The position numbers were made by a program, and so were the translations under genes. Of a stretch of DNA of 64,000 nt, positions 1-8,590 are shown one piece after another; the stretch's first letter is position 1, and the number at the start of each line of letters is the position of its first letter. This DNA comes from QKTW01 sp052161885 (lineage in GTDB: Bacteria; Bacteroidota; Bacteroidia; Chitinophagales; Chitinophagaceae): positions 2,914,001 to 2,978,000 of the forward strand of contig CP197396.1 of NCBI GenBank assembly GCA_052161885.1. The letters run 5' to 3'. The notes under the pieces are model-generated. The model had not been told where the DNA came from, ran no database searches, and worked only from the letters and a program-made list of their open reading frames with translations.

Positions 1-1269
1 CTATACCTGCAGCATCCTTCTGTGCAGACAGATACAAGAAAGTTAAAGAAAGGAGACATTTTCTTTGCCTTAAAAGGCCCTAATTTTAACGGCAACGCTT
101 TTGCCTCAAAGGCGCTCGAGGCCGGGGCAGCATATGCCGTAATCGATGAGGCTGCATACGCTGTTGATGACCGTTATATCGTAGTACCAGACGGGCTTAT
201 TGCTTTGCAGCAACTGGCCAGTCATCACCGGAAACAATTTTCCATTCCGTTTATTGCCATTACAGGGTCTAATGGTAAAACCACCACCAAAGAACTGATC
301 ACAGCCGTGCTCAGCACCACATTTAAGACATATGCAACAGTTGGCAACCTGAACAATCATATCGGTGTGCCGCTTACTATACTGAGCATAGGCAGAGATG
401 CCGAAATGGCGGTGATAGAAATGGGTGCCAATCATCAGCGTGAGATTGAAAGTTATTGCCGTATTGCAGAACCCACACACGGCATCATTACCAATGCCGG
501 AAAAGCGCATATAGAAGGCTTTGGCGGACTGGAAGGTGTGCGGAAAGGTAAAGGTGAACTGTATGATTTCATCAGGTCAAATAAGGGCACCATATTCCGC
601 AATACAGACCTGGATTACCTGCAGGAAATGTCGCGCGGCATTGAGCAGCAGATTACATATGGCAGCAGCAATGCCCAATATATTGGCAAGCCCCTTATGG
701 AGGGCCTTTTTCTGCAGATAGCCATGCTTACATCAGGCACGGAAACGCTTATCGGTACACATCTTGTGGGAGAATATAATTTTCCGAATGTAATGGCCGC
801 AGTGGCTGCAGGCTTGCATTTCGGGATAACGATTGACATCATAAAAAGCGCGGTTGCTGCATATAATCCCGATAACAGCCGCTCTCAGTGGCTGAAACGC
901 GGCAGTAACCAGGTGATACTGGATGCTTACAATGCCAATCCTACCAGTATGCGAGCAGCAATAGTAAATTTCTCAAAAATAAATCTTCCGCACCGGATGC
1001 TATGGCTTGGCGGCATGAAGGAAATGGGGCCGGAAGAGCATACGGAACATGAAGAACTGGTAAAAATGATAGACCAGTACAGCTGGGAGCAGGTAATGCT
1101 CGTAGGAAAAGAATTCGAAGGACTGCAAGGTAACTATATGTGGTTCCCGGATTCTGTAGCAGCAGCGGCCTATGTACGGGAACATCAGCCATCAGGAGCT
1201 GCTATTCTTATTAAAGGGTCAAGGGGTAGCCGCATGGAAAATATGCTCGAAGCACTTGCTGAGAAATAA
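1..1269 (+). CDS. murF: MurF, UDP-MurNAc-tripeptide--D-Ala-D-Ala ligase (5' end cut off)
   Basis: This cytoplasmic ligase adds D-Ala-D-Ala to UDP-MurNAc-tripeptide, the last cytoplasmic step in making the peptidoglycan monomer. The frame is open from base 1, and the first in-window start-like codon (GTG at 22) lies inside the conserved N-terminal stretch VQTDTRKLKKGDIFFAL, so the true start is upstream and roughly 10-20 residues are missing. The ATP-binding P-loop GSNGKTTTKE is visible at about residues 89-98 of the 422 seen, followed by a central Mur ligase domain and the C-terminal DAYNANPTSM segment typical of MurF. It ends one base before the stop of the convergent zapA. Other Mur ligases are less likely because of the DAYNANP motif. 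Confidence 0.95.
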   Translation, partial: LYLQHPSVQTDTRKLKKGDIFFALKGPNFNGNAFASKALEAGAAYAVIDEAAYAVDDRYIVVPDGLIALQQLASHHRKQFSIPFIAITGSNGKTTTKELITAVLSTTFKTYATVGNLNNHIGVPLTILSIGRDAEMAVIEMGANHQREIESYCRIAEPTHGIITNAGKAHIEGFGGLEGVRKGKGELYDFIRSNKGTIFRNTDLDYLQEMSRGIEQQITYGSSNAQYIGKPLMEGLFLQIAMLTSGTETLIGTHLVGEYNFPNVMAAVAAGLHFGITIDIIKSAVAAYNPDNSRSQWLKRGSNQVILDAYNANPTSMRAAIVNFSKINLPHRMLWLGGMKEMGPEEHTEHEELVKMIDQYSWEQVMLVGKEFEGLQGNYMWFPDSVAAAAYVREHQPSGAAILIKGSRGSRMENMLEALAEK

Positions 1270-1551
1270 CTATTCCCCCAGTGCATCACTGATGCGTTTA
1301 GTCATATGGCTCAGCTCTGCCTGCACCTGTTGCGTACCCGCGCCTGTAGCATCATCTGCAGCGTACATAAGCAGGCACATGGCAACAAAATCCTGGTCGT
1401 CCCTGCCGGCATAATGCTGTCGCAGTTCAGAGATCTTATCATCAGCTGTTTTTACCGCTTTGCGTACTTTCTCTTCTTCATCCGGATGAATGCGGATACG
1501 GTAGCTGCGGCCTGCCAGCCATACATTTATGGGAATGAGCTCCTGTGACAT
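1270..1551 (-). CDS. zapA: ZapA-like cell division protein
   Basis: A 93-residue protein with the ZapA pattern: an N-terminal beta-strand region (PINVWLAGRSYRIRIHPDEEE) followed by a long helix that would form the antiparallel coiled coil (about residues 25-92). ZapA proteins bind FtsZ polymers and stabilise the Z-ring in the cytoplasm. The length matches the family (about 90-110 residues). It is convergent with and directly abuts murF. Upstream on the same strand is lspA, but a strong hairpin (1593-1620) separates them, so zapA probably has its own promoter. No perfect TAnnTTTG element was seen; a near match lies around 1575-1582. Confidence 0.85.
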   Translation of the reverse strand: MSQELIPINVWLAGRSYRIRIHPDEEEKVRKAVKTADDKISELRQHYAGRDDQDFVAMCLLMYAADDATGAGTQQVQAELSHMTKRISDALGE

Positions 1552-1592
1552 ATACTTCGGATATATCTTAAAAGATAAATATTGTTCATGAA

Positions 1593-1620
1593 AAAAGGAA
1601 ACAGTTAACTGTTTCCTTTT
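1593..1620 (-). terminator. Perfect palindromic terminator downstream of lspA
   Basis: A 28-bp perfect inverted repeat, arms AAAAGGAAACAGTT / AACTGTTTCCTTTT, lying 5 bases beyond the lspA stop and upstream of zapA. T-rich and A-rich ends on both sides make it a plausible bidirectional intrinsic terminator. Confidence 0.8.
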
Positions 1621-1625
1621 ACATT

Positions 1626-2279
1626 TTATTTTATCGGTTGATCAGCAGGAACTGCTGTTGTGGGCTGAGGAGCTGTTTTCCTGTGAAGGAGTTTCTTCTG
1701 AAAGAAGACCAGTACCAGCACGCCGGTGGAAATGGCTGCATCCGCAAAATTGAAAACCGGCTCAAAGAATTCGAGCTCTTTTCCGCCCAGGAAAGGCACC
1801 CACGATGGCCAATGTGTGTCTATTAACGGGAAGTAGAGCATATCTACCACGCGGCCGTGCAGAAAGCGTCCGTATCCTTGTCCCCAGGGAACTACCTGCG
1901 CTACATGAAACGTGCTTTCTGTAAAGATAAGACCATAGAAAAGACTGTCTATAAGGTTACCGAGCGCACCCGCCAGTATAAGCGCTCCACAGATAATAAC
2001 TCCGCGGCCATAGCCTTTTTTCACCAGGTTTTTAAGCAGTCCAAAACCAAATATCACCGCGATAAGACGGAACAATGTCAGTATCAGTTTCCCGGTGTCT
2101 GCCTGGCTGAATTTCATACCGAATGCCATGCCTTCGTTTTCTATAAAATGCAACCGGAACCAATGCCCCAATACATTTATCTCTTCACCGTAATAGAAAT
2201 GTGTTTTAATATAAAACTTCAATACCTGGTCTATAATAATGACCAGTAATACAATCAATATAGCGTGACGATACTTCAC
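1626..2279 (-). CDS. lspA: Signal peptidase II (lipoprotein signal peptidase)
   Basis: An inner-membrane aspartyl protease that cleaves prolipoprotein signal peptides just before the lipid-modified Cys. The product is 217 residues, longer than the roughly 160 of proteobacterial LspA. Four hydrophobic segments are visible. The catalytic aspartates fall in GNLIDS (D111) and FNFADAA (D180), and the loop between them is enlarged and carries RVVDM at 143-147; I regard the larger loop as a lineage trait. The start codon is GTG at 2279. It follows a lipoprotein gene (2309-3316) after only 29 bases on the same strand, so the two are probably co-transcribed, ending at the hairpin at 1593-1620. Confidence 0.93.
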   Translation of the reverse strand: MKYRHAILIVLLVIIIDQVLKFYIKTHFYYGEEINVLGHWFRLHFIENEGMAFGMKFSQADTGKLILTLFRLIAVIFGFGLLKNLVKKGYGRGVIICGALILAGALGNLIDSLFYGLIFTESTFHVAQVVPWGQGYGRFLHGRVVDMLYFPLIDTHWPSWVPFLGGKELEFFEPVFNFADAAISTGVLVLVFFQKKLLHRKTAPQPTTAVPADQPIK

Positions 2280-2308
2280 TTGTTTGTTCCTTGGTTAAAG
2301 TTATTTAA

Positions 2309-3316
2309 TCAGAGCTGGTGTGCGGATTCATAGATTACCTGCAGGAGTGTCTGCCCTACTGCTTTGAGCGTTGTTCTGTCAATGATATCCATATTGTCCT
2401 TGTGTGTATGCCAGTGAGGCGCAAAAGGCTCATTGCCGTTCCCTGCAAGGTTTATAATGTCTATTGTAGGGATATTTGCCAGCTTATTTACAAATTCGTG
2501 ATCATCGATAATGGCACTGCCTGCTGTAAACGGAAAGAAAGATGAATACCCTGCGCGGTTGGCTGCTTCCCATACATTTTTCTGTACATCGCCTGCTACC
2601 TGTGCAGAAAGTCCTTCCATTGTAAACCTTGCATTGCGCGCTCCTACCATGTCCAGCAGAATGCCATAGTCGGCACGGTAACCCGGTACATGCGGGTGCA
2701 AAGCCCAGTATTGCGTACCGAGGCAGTAGGACGAATCGCCCCATGTGTCTTTACCATAATCTTCGGCATCAGTAAAAAATATGTCAATGCCCAGGTTCGG
2801 AGGCAGTGGTTGCGATTTTATCTGCCGTGCCAGCTCCAGCAATACGGCCACGCCACTGCCCGCATCGTCTGCGGCAAGAATAGGCTTGTCAGTATCTTTT
2901 GTGTCCATATCGGCCCAGGGGCGGCTATCCCAGTGTGTAAGCAGGAGCACACGATGTGCTGCATTAGGATTAATGGCCCCCACCAGGTTAATACATGGTA
3001 TCATTTTGCCATTGCCGGTGCGCACCTGTACCTGCTGTTTATAAACGGTATCAGTTACACCTTTCAGCATTGTCTCCATCCATGCGGCGCATTGTTTCTG
3101 AGCCGGAGTGCCCGGCACACGCGGTCCGAACGCTACCTGCTTTGCCACCAGGTTATAAGCGGTGTCAGCATTAAAGTCCGGCACTTTTACCTGTGCGGCG
3201 GGCTGTGCAGTATCCGTATTTGCCTGACCGGAGGTTGCCTGGTCTCCGGATTCCTTGCAGGACCACAGGCCAAGACCGAGTATGGAAATAAATATTAAAG
3301 ACGAGCGAAGTGTCAT
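2309..3316 (-). CDS. M28-family lipoprotein, probable glutaminyl-peptide cyclotransferase
   Basis: A 335-residue lipoprotein (signal peptide with lipobox GLWSC, Cys20). The rest is an M28 zinc-peptidase fold: LLTHWDSRP (H128, D130), ILAADDAGSG (D150/D151), FTDAEDYG (E185/D186) and a late HTHKDN near 305. The WDSRPWAD and AEDYG sequences resemble the glutaminyl cyclase branch more than aminopeptidases. Such enzymes convert N-terminal Gln of exported proteins to pyroglutamate in the periplasm. The context fits, because nearly every signal-peptidase-I-type protein in this window has Gln at the predicted +1 position. It sits directly upstream of lspA and probably shares its transcript. An aminopeptidase activity cannot be excluded. 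Confidence 0.8.
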   Translation of the reverse strand: MTLRSSLIFISILGLGLWSCKESGDQATSGQANTDTAQPAAQVKVPDFNADTAYNLVAKQVAFGPRVPGTPAQKQCAAWMETMLKGVTDTVYKQQVQVRTGNGKMIPCINLVGAINPNAAHRVLLLTHWDSRPWADMDTKDTDKPILAADDAGSGVAVLLELARQIKSQPLPPNLGIDIFFTDAEDYGKDTWGDSSYCLGTQYWALHPHVPGYRADYGILLDMVGARNARFTMEGLSAQVAGDVQKNVWEAANRAGYSSFFPFTAGSAIIDDHEFVNKLANIPTIDIINLAGNGNEPFAPHWHTHKDNMDIIDRTTLKAVGQTLLQVIYESAHQL

Positions 3317-3347
3317 GAATAGCTAGCTGGTTGTTATCCGAAAAAAA

Positions 3348-3370
3348 GCCTTGCCCTTTGAAGGCAAGGC
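3348..3370 (-). terminator. Terminator of the Omp28-type lipoprotein gene
   Basis: Arms GCCTTGCC / GGCAAGGC with a 7-nt loop; on the minus strand the stem is followed by a run of seven T. It ends transcription of the gene at 3413-4309 before the M28-lspA unit. Confidence 0.85.
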
Positions 3371-3412
3371 AAAATAATAGAAAGTTTTTGAAACGATGTG
3401 TTATAAAAAGCC

Positions 3413-4309
3413 TTATTTCATATCTGTTTCTTCAGCCTGGGCTACTTCTTTATCGTTGGTTTCGTTATTGTTTACAAAAGCGATGACTTTGCAGTTTTCC
3501 GGTTTCCAGGCGTTGTTTACAGTGTAAACATATACGTGGCGGTATACAAGGCCCGGCGCTTTGGAAGATCCATCATAGCTGGTAAATATAGGCGTGCCGG
3601 AAACAGGAGTAAGCATATCGCGTATTACGTGATTATGCTGGTACATAGTGTCTATAAGCGCATTGCCGCTATGATCTACATCTTCCTGCGCATCAATGAT
3701 GTTATTCTCAATAATTGAAACAGAAAGAGCGAGCTTTTTGGTGATTGCTTTTGTAACAGCCACAGTTACTGTAATAGTATCGGTGCGTGATGACGGATCG
3801 TAGGCACTGGTAACGTGGACATTGAGCGGAGTTGGTGCATTCAGCCGGGTGCTGACCATTGCGGACCAGAAGTTACGGTCATCGAGCAGGCTGCCTCCGT
3901 TTGGTGGTATCCTGTCTATTGTTCCGGACGGCAACAATGGAATGCCGCCGAAATAGTTACCGAGGTCTGTTGAGATATTATTCCTGAAATCCTGCTGGCT
4001 AAGGCCGGCAACAGGTTCTGTCTGCGAAAGGCCGAACGTATAATACCCTATTGCAACGATCCTGCCGGGATATGAAGTTTCATAACCTTTGATCAGCGTA
4101 TGACCTTGGGGGCAATTGGGGCATGTAACACCTGTAAACTCCTCTACAAGCACTTTACGCACGGTAGTGTCCTCAGGAGTGGTGGTATACGTGGTATCAA
4201 TACTGACCCCTGTGTTCCCGTTATTATGGGGTACCGGTGTAAGCACTTCCTTGCAGGAGCTGAGCGCTATCAGGCCAGACACTGTGGCCAAGAGCAACCT
4301 TTTTGTCAT
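3413..4309 (-). CDS. Omp28-related lipoprotein with thioredoxin-like CPNC motif
   Basis: A 298-residue lipoprotein (lipobox ALSSC, Cys19). The segment VLVEEFTGVTCPNCPQGH (about 53-70) is the hallmark of the Omp28-related family of Bacteroidota, with a thioredoxin-like CxxC (C63, C66), followed by a beta-rich C-terminal domain with many Thr and Ser. A redox or metal-binding role is possible but the function is not established. It is likely anchored in the outer membrane. It has its own promoter element TAAATTTG (minus strand, 4332-4339) and its own terminator at 3348-3370, so it looks monocistronic. The upstream neighbour rbfA is divergent. Confidence 0.8.
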   Translation of the reverse strand: MTKRLLLATVSGLIALSSCKEVLTPVPHNNGNTGVSIDTTYTTTPEDTTVRKVLVEEFTGVTCPNCPQGHTLIKGYETSYPGRIVAIGYYTFGLSQTEPVAGLSQQDFRNNISTDLGNYFGGIPLLPSGTIDRIPPNGGSLLDDRNFWSAMVSTRLNAPTPLNVHVTSAYDPSSRTDTITVTVAVTKAITKKLALSVSIIENNIIDAQEDVDHSGNALIDTMYQHNHVIRDMLTPVSGTPIFTSYDGSSKAPGLVYRHVYVYTVNNAWKPENCKVIAFVNNNETNDKEVAQAEETDMK

Positions 4310-4669
4310 CGGAAAAAAGTAGTTAAGTCGTCAAATTTAATAAATCCGGCGGTTACTGCTGCGTTTTTGTCATCGTTTTACAATGCTGTGTTTTAAATCC
4401 GTTCCCCGGCAGGCGCTTGTGCACCTTGAAATTAAGGAGTTAGTTAACCTCGTTTCTGTTATATTTTTGCCGGAACCGGCCTTTTTGAATAAAAAAAGCT
4501 CCCCGTTTAAGTGCCACTGGCCGCTTTTCTAAAGGAGATTTATACTTTGCTGAACGGCAATACACATTGTGGGGCGTAGCTTAAAACAGTGGTAGCCGGG
4601 GCTTTTCTTTTCCGGCAACTGGCGACTTGCGTTAATTAGGCTAACTTTACACCCTTCAAAAAGAGTAAA
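4310..4669. other. 360-bp divergent intergenic region
   Basis: Between the Omp28-type gene (minus) and rbfA (plus). It holds the minus-strand promoter element at 4332-4339. On the plus strand TATTTTTG (4462-4469) matches the promoter consensus but is about 200 bases from rbfA, and TAACTTTA at 4642-4649 matches 7 of 8 and lies 20 bases before the rbfA start. No gene was found. Confidence 0.5.
4332..4339 (-). promoter_or_regulatory. TAnnTTTG promoter element of the Omp28-type gene
   Basis: The minus strand reads TAAATTTG, a perfect match to the Bacteroidota -7 consensus, 22 bases before the ATG at 4309. No clear -33 TTG was found. Confidence 0.5.
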
Positions 4670-5062
4670 ATGGAAGAAAGTAAGCGTCAGAAGCAGGTAG
4701 GCCGGCTGGTACAGGAGGAACTGAGTGAAATATTTCAGCGTGAAGGTATGAATGTAGTAGATGGCGGCATGGTGTCTATTTCAAAAGTAGCAGTAACCCC
4801 CGATCTGCTGGAAGCCCGCGTATACCTGAGCCTTTTCCAGGTAAAAGAGCCCCAGAAATTATTGCACGATATCAGAGACAGAACCTGGGAATGGCGAAAA
4901 CTGCTGGGCGTACGGGTAAAGAATCAGCTGCGCCGTGTGCCGGAGCTGCAGTTTTATGCAGACGATACGCTGGACCATGTATTTAAGATGGAAGAGATAT
5001 TCAAAAAGATAAATGAGGAGCGCAAACAGCGCGAAGGCGACAATACTGACGAACAAGCATAA
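4670..5062 (+). CDS. rbfA: Ribosome-binding factor A
   Basis: A 130-residue RbfA, a KH-domain factor that binds the 30S subunit and assists maturation of the 16S rRNA 5' end. The start MEESKRQKQVGRLVQEEL followed by SISKVAVTPDLLEARVYLS and RVKNQLRRVPELQFYADDTLD is the standard RbfA pattern; the acidic C-terminus is variable in the family. The stop is 6 bases before the next gene, an envelope permease, so the two form an operon. The same pairing of rbfA with a LolC/E-like gene is something I recall from other Bacteroidota but could not check here. Confidence 0.93.
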   Translation: MEESKRQKQVGRLVQEELSEIFQREGMNVVDGGMVSISKVAVTPDLLEARVYLSLFQVKEPQKLLHDIRDRTWEWRKLLGVRVKNQLRRVPELQFYADDTLDHVFKMEEIFKKINEERKQREGDNTDEQA

Positions 5063-5068
5063 GAATCT

Positions 5069-6304
5069 ATGAACCATACTATTGCCTGGCAGCTTGCATC
5101 CAGATATCTGCGTGGTAAAAGGTCTGCAAATGCAGTACCTGTACTTTCGCGTATCAGTATGCTGGCTATAGCTGTAGGCAGTTGTGCACTGATTGTTCTC
5201 TTTTCTGTTTTTAACGGTTTTGAGAACGTAGTGCAGGATCTGTACAAAGCATTTTACCCGGACATCCGCATTACAGCGGCAAAAGGTAAATTCTTTGAGC
5301 CGCCCGCAAAAGCAAATGCGTCGCTGATGCAAATGCCGGGAATCGCTTTTACATCTCGTGTGATTGAAGACAATGTGCTGGTAAACGGCAATGATGAACA
5401 GATCGTAGTAACGCTGAAAGGCGTGGATCCCGCCTATTTTCATGTAAATGATCTCTCACAGTATATCGCAGAGGGTGTTGATACCGTTTCTTCAGTCCCG
5501 ACCGCGACAGCCATAATAGGCCAGCAGATAGAAGAACAGCTGGGCACAGATGTGCACAATGCTTTTAACGACCTGTCTTTGTATTATCCTGATGCCAACA
5601 GCGAAAACCTGGTGCAGAATCCGCAATCGGCATTCCGCACATTGCGCCTGCGACCGGAAGGAGTATTTCATATACAGGACGATTTTGACAGCAAATATGT
5701 GTTAGCCCCCCTTCCTTTTGCAGAAGAGCTTTTCGACGAAAACGGGCATGTATCTGCCATAGAAATAAAGCTGAAGCCCGGAACAAATGCGGAAGAGCTG
5801 AAAAGAAACATCCAGGCGGCTTTTGGCTCATCTTACAAAGTTGAAACCCGCTTTGAACAGAACCGCACACTTTACATGGTAATGCGTACCGAAAAATGGG
5901 CCGTATATGCCATACTGCTTATGGTGCTGCTGATCGCATCGTTTAACATGGTGGGCGCTTTGTCGCTGCTGGTACTGGAGAAGCGCAAAGACATGGCCAT
6001 ACTGAGAGCTATGGGTGCGGAAGGAGCTACCATACGCAGTATTTTCCTGCTGGAAGGAATGCTCTGGGCATTTACCGGCGGTGCACTGGGACTAATTGCG
6101 GGTACGCTTTTATGCCTGGGGCAGCAGCATTTTCAATGGATAAAACTGGGCGGTTCCTTTATCATAACAGCATACCCGGTAGCCATGCAGCCAACTGATT
6201 TTATTGTTGTGATCTGCACGGTGCTGGTAGTAGGTATGCTGGCTGGCTGGTATCCTGCCAAAAGGGCAAAGCAGACCGATATGGGCAACCTGAGAAGTGC
6301 GTAA
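5069..6304 (+). CDS. ABC transporter permease, LolC/LolE (FtsX-like) family
   Basis: A 411-residue inner-membrane protein with the MacB/LolE layout: an N-terminal membrane helix (about 28-50), a large periplasmic domain (about 55-270), then three C-terminal helices (about 275-300, 325-350 and 365-395) forming the FtsX permease domain. The conserved stretch SLLVLEKRKDMAILRAMGA marks the coupling region to an ATPase. The likely role is extraction of lipoproteins from the inner membrane, by analogy to LolCE. No LolD ATPase lies nearby. It is co-transcribed with rbfA (6-bp gap) and ends at the terminator at 6361-6390. Confidence 0.85.
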   Translation: MNHTIAWQLASRYLRGKRSANAVPVLSRISMLAIAVGSCALIVLFSVFNGFENVVQDLYKAFYPDIRITAAKGKFFEPPAKANASLMQMPGIAFTSRVIEDNVLVNGNDEQIVVTLKGVDPAYFHVNDLSQYIAEGVDTVSSVPTATAIIGQQIEEQLGTDVHNAFNDLSLYYPDANSENLVQNPQSAFRTLRLRPEGVFHIQDDFDSKYVLAPLPFAEELFDENGHVSAIEIKLKPGTNAEELKRNIQAAFGSSYKVETRFEQNRTLYMVMRTEKWAVYAILLMVLLIASFNMVGALSLLVLEKRKDMAILRAMGAEGATIRSIFLLEGMLWAFTGGALGLIAGTLLCLGQQHFQWIKLGGSFIITAYPVAMQPTDFIVVICTVLVVGMLAGWYPAKRAKQTDMGNLRSA

Positions 6305-6360
6305 ATGGTAATGGGTTAAGAGGATAAATAGAATAGTGTTGAAAAAAAATATAACAATAC

Positions 6361-6390
6361 AAACGCCGCTGCACAGATGCAGCGGCGTTT
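6361..6390. terminator. Bidirectional terminator between permease and argS
   Basis: A 12-bp perfect stem, AAACGCCGCTGC / GCAGCGGCGTTT, with a 6-nt loop, flanked by A-rich sequence on the left and T-rich on the right. It serves the convergent genes on either side. Confidence 0.88.
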
Positions 6391-6410
6391 GTGTTTCCTG
6401 TCAGTTGATG

Positions 6411-8330
6411 CTACATTTTTTCCGGCATGCGGATACCGCAAAGATTCATGGAATGACGCAGTATCTGTGCTGTCATAACAATCAGCATCAGGCGGAGTTG
6501 TTTCTTCTCTTCGTTCTCGGCCTTGGATATGCTGTGAATATCATAGAAGGTGTTGAACTGTTGGGCAACTTGAAACGCATAGTTGCACAGTAACGAAGGG
6601 TTATATTCCTGTGCGGCATTTTCCAGCACCATAGGATATTGATCCAATGTCACCAACAGATCTTTCTCAGCTTTCAGTAATTCCTGCGCAGGCTTAAAAG
6701 TCTGGAAACGTACATTATCCGGCAGCAGTGGCACCTGCTCTTTACGGAGTATAGCACAGATACGTGCATGTGCATATTGTATGAACGTAGCTGTAAATCC
6801 GTGCAGGTCTATCGATTCTTTAGGATCGAAGATCATTTTCTTCTTCGGATCTACACGCAGCAGGTAAAACTTGAGTGCACCGAGACCCAAAGTATTATAC
6901 AGCTTTTCCAGTTCATCTTTAGTAAAACCTTCTGTTTTGCCGGCTTCTTTGGTTTGTTCCTCCGACAGGTGCAGCATTTCCGCTACCATATCATCTGCAT
7001 CTACCACCGTACCTTCACGGCTTTTCATACGGCCGGTAGGCAGCTCCACCATTCCGTAAGATAAGTGGAAGATACCATCTGCGCAAGGTTCGCCCAGCTT
7101 TTCCAGGATCAGCTTCAGCACCTGCATATGATAGTTCTGCTCATCGGCAATCACATATACCGACTGGTTCAATTTAAAATCATTATACTTCAACACAGCA
7201 GTACCCAGGTCCTGAGTCATATATACAGAAGTACCGTCACTGCGCAGCAGCAGCTTCTGATCCAGTCCGTCGGCAGTAAGATCTATCCATACAGAACCGT
7301 CTTCTTTTTTAAACAGCACACCTTTCTGCAGGCCCTTCTCTACTATTTCTTTACCCAGCAGATATGTATTGCTTTCGTAGTACATTTTGTCAAAGTCTAC
7401 GCCCAGCTTTTTGTAGGAAACATCAAAACCCTGGTATACCCAGCCGTTCATGGTTTCCCAAAGTTTGTAGGTCTCTGCATCTCCGGCCTCCCATTTGCGC
7501 AGCAGATCTTTGGCAGCCTGCTGTATTTCGGTATGGTTCTGGGAGATATCTTTTATTTCATCCTTTACTTTTGCCAGTTTTTCCTTGTCTGCCTGAACTT
7601 CGGGTTTGTTATATGCAGCCAGCAATTGCGCTGCCTTTTCAGCAGATGCAGCTTCAAGTCCGTCAAAATCGCCATGCATGATGCGGTCTGTGATCACAGC
7701 AGCCTGCTCTTTCAGTACATCATTAAATTTCACATAGTAATCGCCTACCAGGTGATCGCCTTTAGTACCTGTACTTTCCGGCGTAGCGCCATTGGCATAA
7801 CGCATCCATGCGATCATGGATTTGCAGATATGAATGCCGCGGTCGTTGATCAGGTTTGCTTTAACTACCTGGTTACCTGCAGCCTTCAATATTTCAGACA
7901 TAGCATACCCAAGGAAGATATTCCGCAGGTGACCGAAGTGCAGCGGTTTGTTGGTATTAGGCGAAGAATATTCAACCATAATACGGTTGTCCTTCTTGGG
8001 CTTTTCGCCAAAATGGGCATCATTAAAATGGTTCAGCAACAGGTTGATCCAGTAGCCATCTTTTATGGTCAGGTTCAGAAACCCGCTTACTACTTCATAT
8101 GCGGCAAAAAGGTCATTTTTTTCAGTAAGCCAGGTTCCCAGCTGGTTTCCCAGCACATCCGGCTTTTGTCGCAATGCTTTTACAAACGGAAAAAGCACTA
8201 CGGTATAGTCACCTGAAAATTCAGGTTTTGTCTGGTTCACGGTGATTTGTGCCAGCTGTATATCGGCATCCGGGAAAAGATGTTTCAGCGCATCGGCAGC
8301 AGCACACTTTATTTGCGCAACAAGCGTCAT
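6411..8330 (-). CDS. argS: Arginyl-tRNA synthetase
   Basis: A class I synthetase that charges tRNA-Arg. The 639-residue product has the N-terminal additional domain, the HIGH motif as HFGH (131-134 in SSPNTNKPLHFGHLRN), a KMSKS-equivalent MKSREG near residue 400, and the anticodon-binding C-terminal domain ending NLCGIRMPEKM. I chose the ATG at 8330 (MTLVAQIK); the open frame continues 28 codons upstream to 8414, but that extension overlaps a good promoter element (8350-8357) and has no family match I recognise. The gene is a single copy and stands alone. Confidence 0.95.
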   Translation of the reverse strand: MTLVAQIKCAAADALKHLFPDADIQLAQITVNQTKPEFSGDYTVVLFPFVKALRQKPDVLGNQLGTWLTEKNDLFAAYEVVSGFLNLTIKDGYWINLLLNHFNDAHFGEKPKKDNRIMVEYSSPNTNKPLHFGHLRNIFLGYAMSEILKAAGNQVVKANLINDRGIHICKSMIAWMRYANGATPESTGTKGDHLVGDYYVKFNDVLKEQAAVITDRIMHGDFDGLEAASAEKAAQLLAAYNKPEVQADKEKLAKVKDEIKDISQNHTEIQQAAKDLLRKWEAGDAETYKLWETMNGWVYQGFDVSYKKLGVDFDKMYYESNTYLLGKEIVEKGLQKGVLFKKEDGSVWIDLTADGLDQKLLLRSDGTSVYMTQDLGTAVLKYNDFKLNQSVYVIADEQNYHMQVLKLILEKLGEPCADGIFHLSYGMVELPTGRMKSREGTVVDADDMVAEMLHLSEEQTKEAGKTEGFTKDELEKLYNTLGLGALKFYLLRVDPKKKMIFDPKESIDLHGFTATFIQYAHARICAILRKEQVPLLPDNVRFQTFKPAQELLKAEKDLLVTLDQYPMVLENAAQEYNPSLLCNYAFQVAQQFNTFYDIHSISKAENEEKKQLRLMLIVMTAQILRHSMNLCGIRMPEKM

Positions 8331-8349
8331 CTTATGAGTCGTTTTGCCG

Positions 8350-8357
8350 CAAAAATA
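8350..8357 (-). promoter_or_regulatory. TAnnTTTG promoter element of argS
   Basis: TATTTTTG on the minus strand, 19 bases before the chosen ATG at 8330. It supports that start over the upstream one. Confidence 0.5.
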
Positions 8358-8559
8358 GCTTTTTAATGCAGGAAAGCGTAGCCGGCCCCTCTGGTAAATC
8401 CGTTTAAAAGACACAATGAATGGATTTAATATATTCCCGAACGCGGGAAAAGTGCATATAATATGTCATAAGAATTTCAAAAAAACGGAAACCGGGCTGT
8501 AAAAACCTGTAGTGATCGCGTTCCTGCCAACAAACATGCTGATTAACCACCCAAACCAT

Positions 8560-8567
8560 TATCTTTG
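8560..8567 (+). promoter_or_regulatory. TAnnTTTG promoter element of the 8591 lipoprotein gene
   Basis: TATCTTTG, a perfect match, 23 bases before the ATG. A weak -33-like CTG sits 18 bases upstream of it. Confidence 0.5.
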
Positions 8568-8590
8568 TTTGCCTTCATAGAATCATACTG

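Noticed and set aside
7065..8216. 383-codon ORF on the plus strand
   Set aside because: It lies antisense inside argS, whose protein motifs are clear; composition is that of a shadow frame.
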